NCBI GenBank assembly: GCA_963575745.1
Contig: CAUYUJ010018616.1
Coordinates: 205,680-269,679, forward strand
From: Prorocentrum cordatum
Taxonomy: Eukaryota > Sar > Dinophyceae > Prorocentrales > Prorocentraceae
Direction of reading: 5' to 3'
DNA length: 64,000 bases
Shown here piece by piece: positions 11,065 through 22,282 of the stretch; positions within the stretch are counted from its first letter, which is position 1; each line of letters opens with the position of its first letter. Position numbers and translations under genes: made by a program. The notes below the pieces were generated by a model. That model was given only the letters and a program-made list of their open reading frames with translations, was not told where the DNA came from and did not search any database.

Positions 11065-11660
11065 GAAGCCCTCTTAAGGGTCCTCCTGGGGCGCTTTGGG
11101 GGCGTCTTGTGCCCTCTGAGGCCGTCTTCAAGGCATCTTGGGCCGTCGTGAAGCCCTCGTGGGCAGACTCGGGGCCATCTCGGTCCGTATTGGGGGCCTC
11201 TTGGGGTCTAGTTGGGCCGTCTCGGGGGCCTCTTGGGGGCTTCTTGGGCCGTGTTGTGGGCATCTTGGGCCCCTCTTGGAAGCCTCTTTGGGCTCTCTTG
11301 AGGGCTTCTTGGGCTGCCTCAGGGCGATCCTGGAGGCCTCTGGGGCTGTCTTGAGGGTCCTGACGATCGAGAGCGCGAGACCGCCCAAATCTTCAGAAAA
11401 CCGCTGAGATATTCTTGGTTTCCACCTCTTAGGGCCTCCGAGAGTGCCCTCTTGGAGCCGTCCGAGTGCGTCCTTGGAGCCTCTGGGGCCGTCTGGAGAG
11501 CGTCATGGGCCGCACGAGGGCCGTCTGGGATAGTTTCGGGACCTCCGTGTGCGGCGTGGGGGCTCATCCGGGGTGCTCTGGGGCCGCGAGGGGGCTCTCG
11601 GAGGGGCCCTCTATTGCCGTCCCGGGGCTCCCAAGAGTCTCGGGGAAACGGGGGGGGGCT
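11065..11660. repeat. CTTGGGGCC array, 10-11 bp phasing
   Basis: Degenerate GGGGCCTCTTG / GGGCCGTCTTG units, the reverse orientation of the CCAAGA family. A non-repeat island at about 11360-11425 divides the array. Confidence 0.75.
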
Positions 11661-11694
11661 GCCAACCCGCATAGCATCGTTCGGACTCATTGGG

Positions 11695-11825
11695 AAATGT
11701 GTATACGTATAGGCGTATCTGTATATATGTATATTTGTACACATAAGACAGATGTACATATATACATATATATGTAGATGTGTATATATCTATATCTATA
11801 TATATATATATATATATATATCAGA
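11695..11825. repeat. TATA/GTAT microsatellite
   Basis: GTATAC and TATA runs, ending in a pure TA tract at about 11797-11821. Confidence 0.95.
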
Positions 11826-12084
11826 TCATATGTCCTATTTAACATGGTCCCTTCAAGGTTGGAGGTCTCAACTATGGCGTGCACGACCGATCGATTCAAA
11901 TCAGCGGCTAACGCTGGCAACGATGGTTCCGTCAGCTCTGCGTGCAGGCGTCATCGCTGGATGATGGCTGCGTCCTGTGCGCTTGGCGTCTCGGCGCAGG
12001 CGCTGATCTGCACATCCATGCAAAAGACTTCGGCATCCACCAGAGAAAAGCCCGAAAAGTTGATGGTCTAAAAAATAGTGTTAT

Positions 12085-12340
12085 GGATAATGAGATGAAC
12101 TGCGAGATCGACAGTGAGATCGATAGTGGGATCGATACTGTAAACGATAGTAAGGTCGATCGTGAGACCGATAGTGAAGTCGGTTCAGTTGAGATCGATA
12201 GTGAGAACGATCGTGAGGTCGCTCGTGCGATCTACAGTGACAGCGACTGTGAGATCGATAATGAAATCGATTGTGAAATCGATTGTGAGATCCATGGGGA
12301 AATGGGTACCGAGATCGATGATGAGACCGATCGATAAAAA
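12085..12340. repeat. 12-bp tandem repeat, GAGATCGATAGT type
   Basis: Units GAGATCGATAGT, GAGACCGATAGT and similar run for about 20 copies with one or two irregular spacings. The plus frame reads a tetrapeptide of the Glu-Ile-Asp-Ser type. The same unit in reverse complement (TCTCACTATCGA) forms the array at 18310-18560. Confidence 0.92.
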
Positions 12341-12364
12341 GATCGACTAGGGACCAGGGATAAT

Positions 12365-12475
12365 GAAACCCGGGAACCCCGCCGCCCACCGAAATCGGTC
12401 CGGAACCAGCAACAGGGAACCCGGGAACCCGGAACAGGGAACCCGGGAACCCGGCCTACCGAAGTTGGCCCGGGA
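12365..12475. repeat. GGGAACCCGGGAACC repeats
   Basis: Short repeats of ACAGGGAACCCGGGAACCCGG, flanked by CACCGAAATCGGTCCGG on one side and TACCGAAGTTGGCCCGG on the other. Confidence 0.8.
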
Positions 12476-12534
12476 CTTGCGCCACATCTTCCAATTTCCG
12501 CTAGGACCCCTTCAGTGCAAGCACTGATTGGGGA

Positions 12535-12569
<35 letters not shown>

Positions 12570-12779
12570 GGTACACAGATGTATCCAACATCGTGCGTCG
12601 AGGCACGAAGTGGAATGTCCTCATATCCCTTCGGTTTCTCTGCATCGTACTCTTATTGGTCTGAAAATGGGCCCGCAGCCCGGAGTCCTAGGCGCGGCCC
12701 TCTCGACGGCTGATGTGCTCAAGGAGCTTTGCACTTCGTCGCTCGTTTAGCCGCTTGGCCTTTCGGGAGGCGTGGCCCC

Positions 12780-12955
12780 GACAACACACACAAAAGCACG
12801 CACGCACACACTCACAAAGGCGACAACACGCGACACACAAACAAAAGAAACGCACACACAAACAAACACACGCACACACAGACACAATGGCACACGCACA
12901 CAACACACCACACAATACCATACCACACCACGCTACACACATATATATATATAGT
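12780..12955. repeat. CA-rich tract
   Basis: CACACA interrupted by AAACA and ATACCA, ending in a TA run at about 12940-12952. Confidence 0.9.
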
Positions 12956-13254
12956 CACCACATACCACACACCCGCGCAAAACAAACCACATCGAGCATC
13001 GATCCTCGATCCTCCATTCGAGATTCCGAAAGTACGTTTTGTGCTTGCTTCTCACATAGAGTGATTCCTCCTGCCCTCCTTCGCCTCCTGCTGCTGCTGC
13101 TCCAACTGATCCTCGTCACCTGAAAACCTGCATTTCGCAACCTCCAAAGCTTATTCCTGTTTCTCTTGCTGCTCATAGCCGCAATCTTCGGGGGTACGTA
13201 ATCCCAAATGCTGCTGCTCATCCTTCAACTTGCGTGATGTGGACTCCGCGTATA

Positions 13255-13600
13255 CATGTGTAGACACAATATCTCTATATGAAAACATAGGTATGTGTAT
13301 GTACTAAATGTGTGTATGTCTGTATGTATGCATGTGTGTATGTAAGTATGTATATACGTAAGTATGTATGCATATGTGTGTCTGTCTGCCTGTCCGCCTG
13401 TCTGTTCGTCTGTCTGTCGGTCTGCATGTATGTATGTATGCATATGTGTAATTTATAAATGTGTATGTACGTGTATGTATGTAGGTATGCGTGGGTGGAT
13501 GGATGCAAGTCTGTTTGTTTGCATGCATGCATGTACGTATGTATGTATACATGTACGTATGTAGGAATACTACCAACTTTCATACATATACATACAAACA
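13255..13600. repeat. TATG/TCTG microsatellite
   Basis: TATGTATG, with a TCTGTCTGCC segment at 13378-13428 and a TGCATGCATG segment at about 13520-13535. Confidence 0.93.
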
Positions 13601-13867
13601 ATGGGGAGAAAGGCGCCTTGCGCACCCCTTCGTAGGCGAGGTCAGCGCTCTGCTGCTGAGGGGCCGTGTCGTGGATGCTGTCGTTCATCGTGAGGCGCAC
13701 CTCAAGGGGGCAGCGAGCACGTGACGCGGCGCGCCGAGTCGAGATGCGAGACATGCGGGAGCAGCCGGAGCAGGTGAGGGCGCACAACCGCCCACAGGAA
13801 GCGAGGACGAACCGCACCCTCGATGCGGGGCCGAAGCTCGCGGCAACGGACCCGGCGATCCCAGCAA

Positions 13868-13935
13868 GCGAGGAGGAGGAGGAGGAGGAGGAGGAAGAGG
13901 AGGAAGAGGAGGAGAAAAGAGGAGGAAGAGTTACA
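13868..13935. repeat. GGA tract
   Basis: Pure-purine GAGGAGGA run. Confidence 0.95.
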
Positions 13936-14199
13936 CGGCAACCGAAGACCTGCTGACGCACTCACTGGGCAGCCACATCCGCTGCACAACGAGGGAGGTG
14001 ACGGGCCCCCTCGGGGAGGGAGTGCAAGGAGCGGGCAGGGGGGAGGACGGGCTCCCAGGGGGGGCAGCATCGAGCTGGACTCGCCGACGCATCGACCCGA
14101 ACAGGCGGCGAGAGGCCTCGATGGTGAGCGCGCGCTCCTGGGCGGGGTGGGCTGTCAGGCCTCCGCATCGCACTGTGGAGCGTTGTCCGATGTGCTGAG

Positions 14200-14560
14200 A
14201 GTGCGCTCGAATGTACACGTGGCTCGCAGGCACGACCACGCCACGACCACGCTCGCGGCACGACCACGCCGAGATGGGGCGGCGGTGCAGGAGGCACTGA
14301 CCCCCCCCCTACCCCCCTAGAAACCTAGACGGACACGTCTTGCGTGGTCCGGCCAGGATCCCGCGTCCCTGATGTAAGCTAAGATAATAATCCGAGTTCG
14401 AGAAATACGAGATCCCACCCGTAATAAAGTAGTTCCCATACATCTTGGGCGGAAAGCAGATCCTCCGGATTGATTTCGCATTGGCGTTGTCCTAGGGTCA
14501 GATTGGGACCGTCTCTGGCGCATTTCCACGGGAACTGTTGTTGCGGCCAAGCCAGTTCGC
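14200..14560 (-). pseudogene. Duplicated coding-like fragment, copy 1
   Basis: About 350 bp that match 15215-15560 in the same order. On the minus strand both copies share one open reading, Asp-Asn-Ala-Asn-Ala-Lys-Ser-x-Arg-Arg-x-Cys, then Met-Tyr-Gly and Asn-Ser-Asp, then Ile-Arg-Asp-Ala-Gly-Ser after the frame is kept. Copy 1 is one base shorter between the Asn-Ser-Asp and Arg-Asp-Ala-Gly parts, so it is frameshifted there. The reading conserved between copies suggests a coding ancestor. I do not recognise the family. Confidence 0.45.
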
Positions 14561-14589
14561 GCACGCGCAACTCCGCGTCATTGACGTCC

Positions 14590-14960
14590 AGTTGCTGTCG
14601 TGCGGTCGCCTTGAGAGTAAACAGCGAAACGCCCTTTCGTGCTTGCGCAAAGCGGCCTCCTACGCGATTTGAAACTGCCAGTGCTCTCGCATCGCTGCTG
14701 TCTTGGGACAGCCTGTTCGCGCATGTGCGCTTCGGCGTCACTGCTGTCGCGCTGATGTCGCCCTGGGAGTGAACGACGCGCCCGTTCGCGCTTGCGCGAA
14801 GTCGTATCCTTGCCGCCGCTTTGCTGTCGTCTTTGGCCTATGACGCGCTGTTGCCTCCCTGGGAATGGACAGCGACGCGCCCGCTCGCGCCTGCGCAGAG
14901 CCGCAGCCTTGCCGCCGCTTCGCTCTCGCCTCCGCCTTGGGTCTTCGAGGCGATCTTGAA
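14590..14960. repeat. Tandem units of about 75-80 bp
   Basis: Repeated order of a GCTGTCG-type block, CTTGGGAGTGAACAGCG-like sequence, CGTTCGCGCTTGCGC and a CTTGCCGCCGCTT-like block. About four diverged copies lie directly beside the duplicated fragment. Confidence 0.65.
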
Positions 14961-15009
14961 CTGCCGTGCTGTCGCCTGGCTGTTGTCTTCGGAGTACAAT
15001 GAAGGGGCC

Positions 15010-15175
15010 CCGGGACACACAAATAAATACACACAAATAAAAATATTCCCCATATTTTCCTATATTTTCTGGGTTTTTGTCTTCCCCCCCACTTCCCATA
15101 TTTTCCCATATTTTCCTGGGGATCGACGATTAATTGTGTCTGTGTGTTTCTTTCCTCCTGATAAAAAGCGAGCAT
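15010..15175. repeat. Dispersed repeat with CTTCCCCC..GTCGACG..GTCTGT family, copy 2
   Basis: It holds ACACAAATA, CCCATATTTTCC, TTTCTGGGTTT, TCTTCCCCCC, a GATCGACGATTAATTGTGTC block and CTCCTGATAA. It is closest to the copy at 33115-33295. Confidence 0.75.
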
Positions 15176-15214
15176 CGCCGCGTCGAACGTTCCTTGCTTT
15201 TTTGAGGGCGTTCG

Positions 15215-15560
15215 AGTGCACACGTGGCTCGTAGACCGTCGACACGACCTCGCTGCGACGGCAGCCTGGACATGGGGCGGCGGTTCCGAAGGCATTGACC
15301 CTCTCTCCCAACCCGCGTAGAAGCCTAGCTAGCAGGGCACGCGTCCGGCGTAGTCCAGCTGGGATCCCGCGTCCCTGATGTAATCTTGCATAGCACAGTC
15401 TGAGTTCAAGACATACAAGATCACAACCGTAATTGAAGAGCTCCCGTACATCCCGGACGGGACGCACATCCTGCGGTTTGACTTCGCGTTGGCATTGTCT
15501 TGGGGCCAAGTCGACAGCGTCTCCTGCGCGTTTCCAAGGAACTGCTGTTGCGGCCAAGTG
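15215..15560 (-). pseudogene. Duplicated coding-like fragment, copy 2
   Basis: Counterpart of 14200-14560. Here the shared minus-strand frame runs without a shift from a Trp-Pro-Gln-Asp-Asn-Ala-Asn-Ala-Lys start through Cys-Val-Pro, Met-Tyr-Gly, Asn-Ser-Asp and Tyr-Ile-Arg-Asp-Ala-Gly-Ser to a TAG near 15329. It could be an intact exon of which 14200-14560 is the broken copy. No splice junction clearly bounds it. Confidence 0.4.
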
Positions 15561-15671
15561 CCGGCGATCAATCGGCGATGCGATTCCATCTGAGCCTCTC
15601 CCCACCCCTGACGTTGACCCTGAGGGCGTCGTGTGCCCTCATTGAGGTGGCGCCCAGAAGCAAAGTTTATC

Positions 15672-15757
15672 TCGGCGCCACTTGCTCGCGGGGCTACCTT
15701 GCATTGCGGTGCAAGGTAGCCCCGAGAGCATTGGCAACATTTGGCGCCGACGGTTGC
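15672..15757. repeat. Hairpin with GGGGCTACCTTGCA arms
   Basis: GGGGCTACCTTGCA, a six-base loop and TGCAAGGTAGCCCC form a perfect 14-bp stem. GGCGCCA and TGGCGCC extend the symmetry outside. A second GGCGCTG/CAGCGCC pair lies at about 15808-15866. This is MITE-like and encodes nothing. Confidence 0.8.
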
Positions 15758-16199
15758 TGGAGCCACCCTCCCCTCCACCTCACACTGGTAACACCACGCC
15801 TTGCCCCGGCGCTGCCGGGGAATGGCTGGAGGGAGCCAGATCCCAGACAGCGCCGGCGCAAATCGTGGCGGCGCTGCCGCCCACCCCCCTCCCCCCTGAC
15901 TTATGTTGCTCCCATCGTACTTCATGAAACGAATATCGAGAACCCCCCAAAAAACCGAAACAATGTCGAACGAGTATCGCCTCCTAGGGCCCGACACGTG
16001 AACACCTTCCAATTTCGGTACTTTCCTGGTGCTCGAAATTCTTCCTGGCGAATCAAGGCTACAGTAGGTTGGAACATCATAACCCCTGACATCGTCGCTG
16101 AAGGCCAGCAAATTTGTACCGGAGCTGGCCTCAGGTTCTGCGAAGGCCAAGCTGCAGGCCCCGTCCACACTAAAACAGGGCTAGGATCGGGATAAATTG

Positions 16200-16255
16200 C
16201 TCCAGAGCGTTCCGGAGCGCTCTCAGAGCGTTCTGGAACGCTCTGGAGCGGCCGC
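16200..16255. repeat. AGCGTTCCGGAACGCT palindrome pair, copy 2
   Basis: CAGAGCGTTCCGGAGCGCTCTC and AGAGCGTTCTGGAACGCTCT are diverged forms of the perfect palindromes at 3150-3205, followed by GCGGCCGCGGCGGCC. Confidence 0.75.
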
Positions 16256-16264
16256 GGCGGCCAA

Positions 16265-16800
16265 TACGTCCTCCAAACCCGCCGATTCTCAGAGATTTCG
16301 AGATATCCCGATCCGATTTTGTCCCGATCTTCGCGTCGTTTTACACACTGCGGGGAGGGGTGGGGCCCAGCCGCCTGCTCCCACGATGGCCCGCAGCGCG
16401 GGCAGCTTTATGGTCTCGCCGGCGCGGTGCAAGAACAAAAAGAAGAGCTGGCCGCCAGCGGCCGCCGCGGGGCACCCCGCCCGAGGCAGGGGGTGCCCAG
16501 CTGGGCAGGGCCGCGCCGCAGGAAGGTAGCACGGGGTCACCCCCAATGCCGGGCGCACTCCGCGCTGCGGGTGTCCTCATCCTCCCCGGGTCCACCCACT
16601 CCCTCCTGGCGCCCCCGGGGGCATTAAGGCCCGGTGGGGGGGGCCCTGTCCCCCTAAGAGGGCGCTGCGGCCGCGGGCTGCCGGCACTGCGAGCCCAGCC
16701 CACGCTGGTCCCCCGCTACCCCCCCCGCGGCGCCGGTGCTCGAATCTGCTCCAACCCGGCCCTGGCCCCGAACGCCGCCAGCTGTTCGCCAAGCCCGACT
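16265..16800. other. No gene recognised
   Basis: Very GC-rich (Ala/Pro/Gly/Arg in every frame) with no splice-bounded exon that I could defend. Confidence 0.5.
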
Positions 16801-16819
16801 TTACGGCGGCGACTAGGTC

Positions 16820-16881
16820 GCCGTCGTCGTCGTCGTCGTCGTCGGCGTCGGCGTCGGCGTCGGCGGCGTCGGCGTCGGCGT

Positions 16882-16916
<35 letters not shown>

Positions 16917-16930
16917 TCGTCGAGCCCGCG
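16820..16930. repeat. GTC/GGC triplet tract
   Basis: CGTCGTCGTC alternating with GGCGTC hexamers. Confidence 0.95.
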
Positions 16931-17344
16931 CGACCGCACCTGTGGCACAAGACGCTCCGTCACCAGAGCCCTGACCAGCGAAGTGCAGTGCGGGACTCAG
17001 CGAGGAGGAGGGGAGGAGGAGGATGCGGAGGGGCAGGCGAACGGGGAGGCTCCGCAGGAGCTTCATCAACATCTGCAAGGAGGCTCGAGGGAAGGGAGAG
17101 GAGACTCTTTCGTCAACCAGGACGCCGGCGCACCCAGAAAAACTGCTGCAGATGGCCGAAACACCGATCCCTGCAACTAACACTTGCGAAGTCTTGATGG
17201 ACAATGTCCTGGTTTCCGGGAGGGCCTGACCATTCGGGGACGCCCTGACCCGGGTCAGCGCTGACCCAAACTGAGGCCATGCCCCGAACCCAGGCCGGCC
17301 ACGACGGAGCTCCCAAACACGGGTCAGCGGAGGGCGGAGAGGTC

Positions 17345-17507
17345 GGGTGTTGCTGGAAGTACCCCTGGCCCAAGGTGCCCCCAGGATCTCCAAGGAGGCC
17401 CCCACGCCCTCCAGAGCACCCCTCACGAGGCCCAGAAGGCCCCCGGGGCCCCAAAACGGAACGAAAAGCTGGGGGCACCTTGGGCCAGGGGCACCTCTAG
17501 CAACACC
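17345..17507. mobile_element. MITE-like element, GGGTGTTGCT ends, copy 1
   Basis: Terminal inverted repeats of about 40 bp. The left arm reads GGGTGTTGCTGGAAGTACCC followed by CTGGCCCAAGGTGCC. The right arm holds the complement of CTGGCCCAAGGTGCC and then GCAACACCC. A second, inverted copy lies at 27345-27525. There is no coding capacity. Confidence 0.8.
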
Positions 17508-17509
17508 CG

Positions 17510-18300
17510 AAGAGGGGGGATCGGGGGGTCGGCCCCCGGTGGCTCCCAAACCCAGGTCGGACTGAGGGGGTCAGAAAGGACTGGCTGACTACCGTTTCGG
17601 GCACACGCAGTAGGAATCCGTGGATCTGGCGCGTGGGCGCCAGGCCCGCGGATCGGGGAAGGCCCCCCCCGAACAGTGAGGCCAGCGCCGCCCGATTGAA
17701 TATGGAATGTGCCGACACCTATCCCAAGCTTCGTGAGATTCTCGAATGGACCAACAGTTTGGGGCCCAACCCTGGGATATACGAGTGGGGGGCGTCCATC
17801 CTCGATAGGGGTGCGTCCGAATAGCCGCCTTGGGGTGTATCTCAGGGTTTCCCCCTTGGGGTGTATCTCGGGCTGAACTCGGGAATTGGGAGAGGGAATG
17901 TCGCCTGCGACGATTGGCGACGGAGAGAGCCGATTCTACATGGACGCGGGACCACCACCACCATGGAACCGAGCGTCTGGAGGGACGCGTGGGCAGAAGT
18001 GTGCGCGATTGGCAATTCTTCAGAAAAGTATGACTGAGAAGACATTACAGAGCGGCTGCGTGCACGCACAGACTCGACTGCGAAGCAGAAACGGAACGCC
18101 TCGTGACTGCGACGCGAAACAACCGAGCGCATCACGACTGTGAAGCGGAATAACAAAACGCATCGCGGCATTGGAATACAGAGCGGAGGGAGAGGAGGAA
18201 ACGCGGGGCGGAGGGGAAAGAGCTCCGTTGCTATACATGCTGAGACAATTTGTATACCTATACGACCACCCTTCGGGTGATAAGGAGGCTCGGGGGGGAG
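17510..18300. other. No gene recognised
   Basis: Lower in repeats than its surroundings. It contains the direct duplication CTTGGGGTGTATCTC at about 17830-17870. Open frames are short and lack domain signatures. Confidence 0.6.
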
Positions 18301-18309
18301 GAACTAACG

Positions 18310-18560
18310 TCTCACTCGATCGGTCTCACTATCGATTTCACTATCGATCTCACTATCGATCTCGCTCGATCGATGTCAGCCGGTCGATCGCACAATCGAT
18401 ATCACTCGATATGTTTCATTCGATCGATCTCACAAACGATCTGACTATCGATTTCCCAATCGATCGCACGATCGACTTCACCATCGATCTCACAATCGAT
18501 CTCACATTCGGATGCACCATCGAACTCACTATCAATATCACAACCGATCTCACAATCAAC
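18310..18560. repeat. 12-bp tandem repeat, TCTCACTATCGA type
   Basis: The reverse-complement form of the 12085-12340 unit, about 20 copies. It passes directly into the ATC tract that follows. Confidence 0.9.
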
Positions 18561-19385
18561 ATCATCATCATCAACACCATCTTCATCAACGTCGTCCTCA
18601 CCATCGAGACACCATCACCATCATCATCACCTCACCGCCATCATCGCCCACATCATCATCATCATAATCAACATCTTCATCACCGGGACACCATCATCGT
18701 CACCGTCATCATCACCAACATCATCATCGGGACACCATCACCAACATCACTGGAACAACACCACCATCATCATCATATTATCATCATCGTGAACAGCACC
18801 ATCACCATCAAAAACATCATCATCATCAACATCATCACCATCGGGACACCATCAGCATTGTCACCATCATCATCACCACCCATATCGGGACACTATCACC
18901 ATCATCAACATCAGCATCATCATCATCATCGCCAGCATCGGGCCACCATCATCGAATCATGATCACATCATCATCACCATCGGGCCACCATCATCGTCAT
19001 TATCATCATCAACATCATCTGCATCACCATCATCGGGACACCATCGTCATCATCACCATCACAATCATCGGAACACCAACATCATCATCACCATCCCATT
19101 TTCATCATGAACAACATCATCACCTCATCATCATCATCATCGGGTCACCATCATCACCGCCACCATCATCACCATCGGGTCACCATCATCATCGTCAACA
19201 TCATCATCATCGGGACACCATCATCATCATCATCATCATCATCAACACCGGCATCATCATCAACACCATCATTTGACAACCACCATCAAAACCAGCATCA
19301 CCACCTTATCCTCATCCTCGTCATCAGCATCATCATCATCACCATCGTCATCAATATCATCGACATCATTTTCATCATCGGGACA
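18560..19385. repeat. ATC/ACC triplet tract with GGGACACCATC insertions
   Basis: About 800 bp of CATCATCACC with regular CGGGACACCATCATC interruptions every 50-90 bp, which gives it a second, longer periodicity. Confidence 0.95.
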
Positions 19386-19544
19386 CCGACGGGGCACCGG
19401 CGGGACACCAGCGGGACCCCCGGAAAGGAATCATTTGGTCCGGCCGCGCCTCAGCCAGAGGCGGGACTCGGGACACTGGCGGGACACCGCGGGCCACCGG
19501 CCCCCAGAGAGGAACCATTTGGTCCAGCCGCGCCTCAACCGGAG

Positions 19545-19690
19545 GAGACTTTCTTCTCGCCCGCCCACGCAGCTTCGCCTCGCCCGCACGCACGGCACGC
19601 ACGAACACGAAACCGAAACCGATTTCCCTGTAGGGGGGCCCTCCGTTCCACTTCGATCTCACCCCTTCACCTCCGACCTGACTCGCCCAC
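19545..19690. repeat. Dispersed repeat, CGCCTCGCCCGCACGC, copy 1
   Basis: Shares CTTCGCCTCGCCCGCACGC, GGCACG, a CGAAACCGA-type block and CCACTTCG/TCTCGCCCC order with 60620-60870. Confidence 0.6.
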
Positions 19691-19983
19691 TGCTTGCGGG
19701 GGCGGCCCCCCTTTCGGCGCCCAGCCCATCTCTTGGGGTTCCATCGTCATTACAGACAACGGCTTTGACAAGCGCTGGGCATCCTGAATTCATAACTTTC
19801 TCGTGCAAAGCAACTTGCCTGGCCAGCTAAATATTCGACTTGCTAACCCGTGAAAAGAAGGACGGACGAATTCCCAGCAAACGACGTAAGGATTTGCAGC
19901 GGAAGGCGTCTAAACGCGCACGGTCTGCCTTCAGAAGCCAAGCGGGATCTCAAGAGTACAGGAGCTTGTTCAGTACACAACTT

Positions 19984-21181
19984 TCATAGATTTTTATATA
20001 TATATATATATTCCCGTTTCTTTCGGATTGAAATTCGGCTCCATATCCGATACAAATGCTTGAAGATACGGTTCGTTTCCTCAAGCCGCCTGTTTAGTTC
20101 AGTTGCCACTCTCCCATCGCACGAAATAAGACCATCCAGATACATAGCGTCCCTCACTGCCTTCATGTGCTCACCACTTCATGGTGTTATTGCCCGGCCT
20201 GTGGAATTTTGTATATGTAATGTCTTTTCCCAATTCAGTTCCGCCATACTTCCGACCTTCCTCCACTATTGCTGCCAGCATTTGCTGCAGGTTGGAACAA
20301 TGATGAGACACCAACAATGCATCATTAGCGTACCGAATATCACGTGTAATCACAAAATCCGGCTCTCGGAGTAGTTCAAGAGTGCCATACACATCATGCA
20401 ACATTACAGCTTGTACGATGATGAACAAGTGCGGCGAGAGCGTGCAGCCCTGGGCGATCCCGGCGCGTTGTCGTCGTTCAGATGAGCGGCCTGCATGATT
20501 TTCGATTGTGAAAATCTTGCGGAGTAGATCGAGCGTACCATTTCCGCTATACCACCAGGCAGGCCGAAGCGTTCGATGGCATCACACATACAGTCTGGTG
20601 TTAATATATCGAAGGCTTTCGCCCAATCCAACGGAAGTAAAATCAGACCACCTTTGACGTGCAAGTGGGCCGCATCGATCATCCGGCGCGTTAGCATGAG
20701 AACGTCGCCTGTGCCACGGCGCGGCCGGAACCAACATTGCAAGTCCCTTGTTCGTTTTTCTGCACCTCCTTGAACCAAACGGCTGTGTAGTATTGATGCA
20801 AGTAACTTGTGCCCCACGGGCAATAGCGATATCGGTCTGTAGTTATCAGGCAAAGCGGCGTTACCCTATTGTGAGAAGCTGTACAACGTCTGCTCTCTTC
20901 CAAGATTCAGGGATTGATTTTTGCACCCAGCATTGTTGACAAATGTTGAAGAGTATGTCGCTGGCCGCTTCGTCAGAAGCCAAAACCTTCCAACAATTAG
21001 GGGGAATGTCGTCAGGTCCAGCTGCCTTGCCCTTCTTCAGCTTGCGGATCACGTTCTGGAGCTCGTTCAAGGTGAATGCCCCCATGTCGATTGGAAATTT
21101 GTCGCCAAGTTGCGCTTGGCTTTCTGGGCGGTGATCGGAAAACTTGTATTCACATTGTGTTGATTCAAAATAAATTGCCAA
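19984..21181 (-). pseudogene. Non-LTR retrotransposon reverse transcriptase, broken
   Basis: A reverse transcriptase of the LINE type, read on the minus strand in at least four pieces. From 21181 to about 20861 it has the N-terminal fingers region with Lys-Lys-Gly-Lys-Ala-Ala-Gly-Pro-Asp and Pro-Glu-Ser-Trp-Lys. From 20853 to 20404 come Asn-Tyr-Arg-Pro-Ile-Ser-Leu-Leu-Pro, then Phe-Arg-Pro-Arg-Arg-Gly-Thr and a palm segment Leu-Asp-Trp-Ala-Lys-Ala-Phe-Asp. From about 20428 to 20171 comes Tyr-Ala-Asn-Asp, where the family usually has Tyr-Ala-Asp-Asp, so a catalytic Asp is changed. From 20166 to 19984 lies the Leu-Tyr-Arg-Ile-Trp region that follows the RT domain. Frame changes and the altered active site show it is dead. 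No endonuclease domain was seen upstream. Confidence 0.9.
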
Positions 21182-21189
21182 GACATCCG

Positions 21190-21610
21190 GTCTTTCAGAA
21201 GTTTATGATACAGTGCCATCTGGGCGCTGTATGCTTGCGTGCTGCACTCTTGACGGATTCCGCAAATATCTCACTGCGTCCCGATCCACGCGCAATCATC
21301 CAAATTGTTGCTTTTCCTCGACCGTTGCACGCGCCCCAGACCATCCGCTCCTGTCTCCGCTTCCGCTCCTCCTCCGCCCGCTGCGGCCTGATACTCCTGG
21401 CCCTGCTGCTGCTGGAGCTCCCGCTCCTCCTCGGCCGCTGCTTCCACCGCCTTCCGCGCCCACTGCCCGCTCCTCGCCCTCCTCATCCGGTTCTTCGTCT
21501 TCTCCCCCTGGTTCCAGCTTCAGGTTCTGCCGCCGCCGACCCCCATGCCATGTCAGGGAGGGTGGGACCAGGCGGGGCCCGCCGACTCGGTCGGCCTGGC
21601 GAACGTGGCT
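21190..21610. other. No gene recognised
   Basis: Flank of the retrotransposon, GC-rich with CTGCTGCTGGAGCTC-type runs at about 21400-21440. Nothing beyond low-complexity frames was seen. Confidence 0.5.
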
Positions 21611-21624
21611 TCACACATGGCCCA

Positions 21625-21770
21625 AACGTACACGTCCGCGCCCTCGCGGTCCCGCGGGTACGCGGCCTCCAGAGCACGCGATCCCCTGGATCCTGGAGCG
21701 CGGTTCCGTGGATGCGCGGTCGCACGGACACGTTCCGCGCGCCGGCACCTGCGAGGCCCAATGGTCCGGC
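21625..21770. mobile_element. MITE-like inverted repeat, ACGTCCGCGCCCTCGCGGTC family, copy 1
   Basis: The left part reads ACGTCCGCGCCCTCGCGGTC and GGGTACGCGG. The right part, read on the other strand, gives GAACGTGTCCGTGCGACCGCG. It aligns with the reverse complement of 58303-58388. It is non-coding. Confidence 0.6.
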
Positions 21771-21867
21771 CCGCGAGGCCGTGGACATGGCTGAGTGTGT
21801 CCCTGCCACGGCGACTCAAGCTCCTCCTCCTCCTGCCCCACTCGTTGCTCAAGGGTGAACTCCCCGA

Positions 21868-22115
21868 CGTGGAGGAGGAGGAGGAGGAGGAGGAGGAGGA
21901 GGAGGACGAGGAGGAGGAGGAGGAGGAGAAGGAGGAGGAGGAGGAGGACGAGGAGGAGGCGGAGGAGGAGGAGGGAGAGGAGGAGAATTGAGGAGGGGGC
22001 GTAGGAGGAGGAGGAGGAGGAGGAGGAGGAAGAGAAGCAGGAGGAGGAGGAGGAGGAGGGGGAGGAGGGGGAGGCGGAGGAGGAGGAGCAGGAAGAGGAG
22101 GAGGAGGAGTCATTG
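21868..22115. repeat. GGA/GAG purine tract
   Basis: About 245 bp of GGAGGAGGA with GAC and GCA interruptions. Confidence 0.97.
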
Positions 22116-22282
22116 GCAAACCTTCTGGTCGAACTCTCGAGCTGCGACCAGCCGCGGCCACGAGGGAGCCTCAAGAGAACCACCACTCTCCGTCATCCTC
22201 GAAGCTCCATCGCTCGGTCGCCCACTGCGCCAGCCTGAGGTGCACAAACAGAGGGGGCCGGCTCCGGGGGGTTGTCGTCAAC

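Noticed and set aside
12081-12337. Repetitive acidic protein with Glu-Ile-Asp-Ser repeats
   Set aside because: Explained by a 12-bp tandem repeat that also occurs in reverse complement elsewhere. No surrounding gene structure.
19984-21181. Active retrotransposon
   Set aside because: Several frame changes and the loss of one catalytic Asp in the Tyr-Ala-Asp-Asp motif show it is dead.
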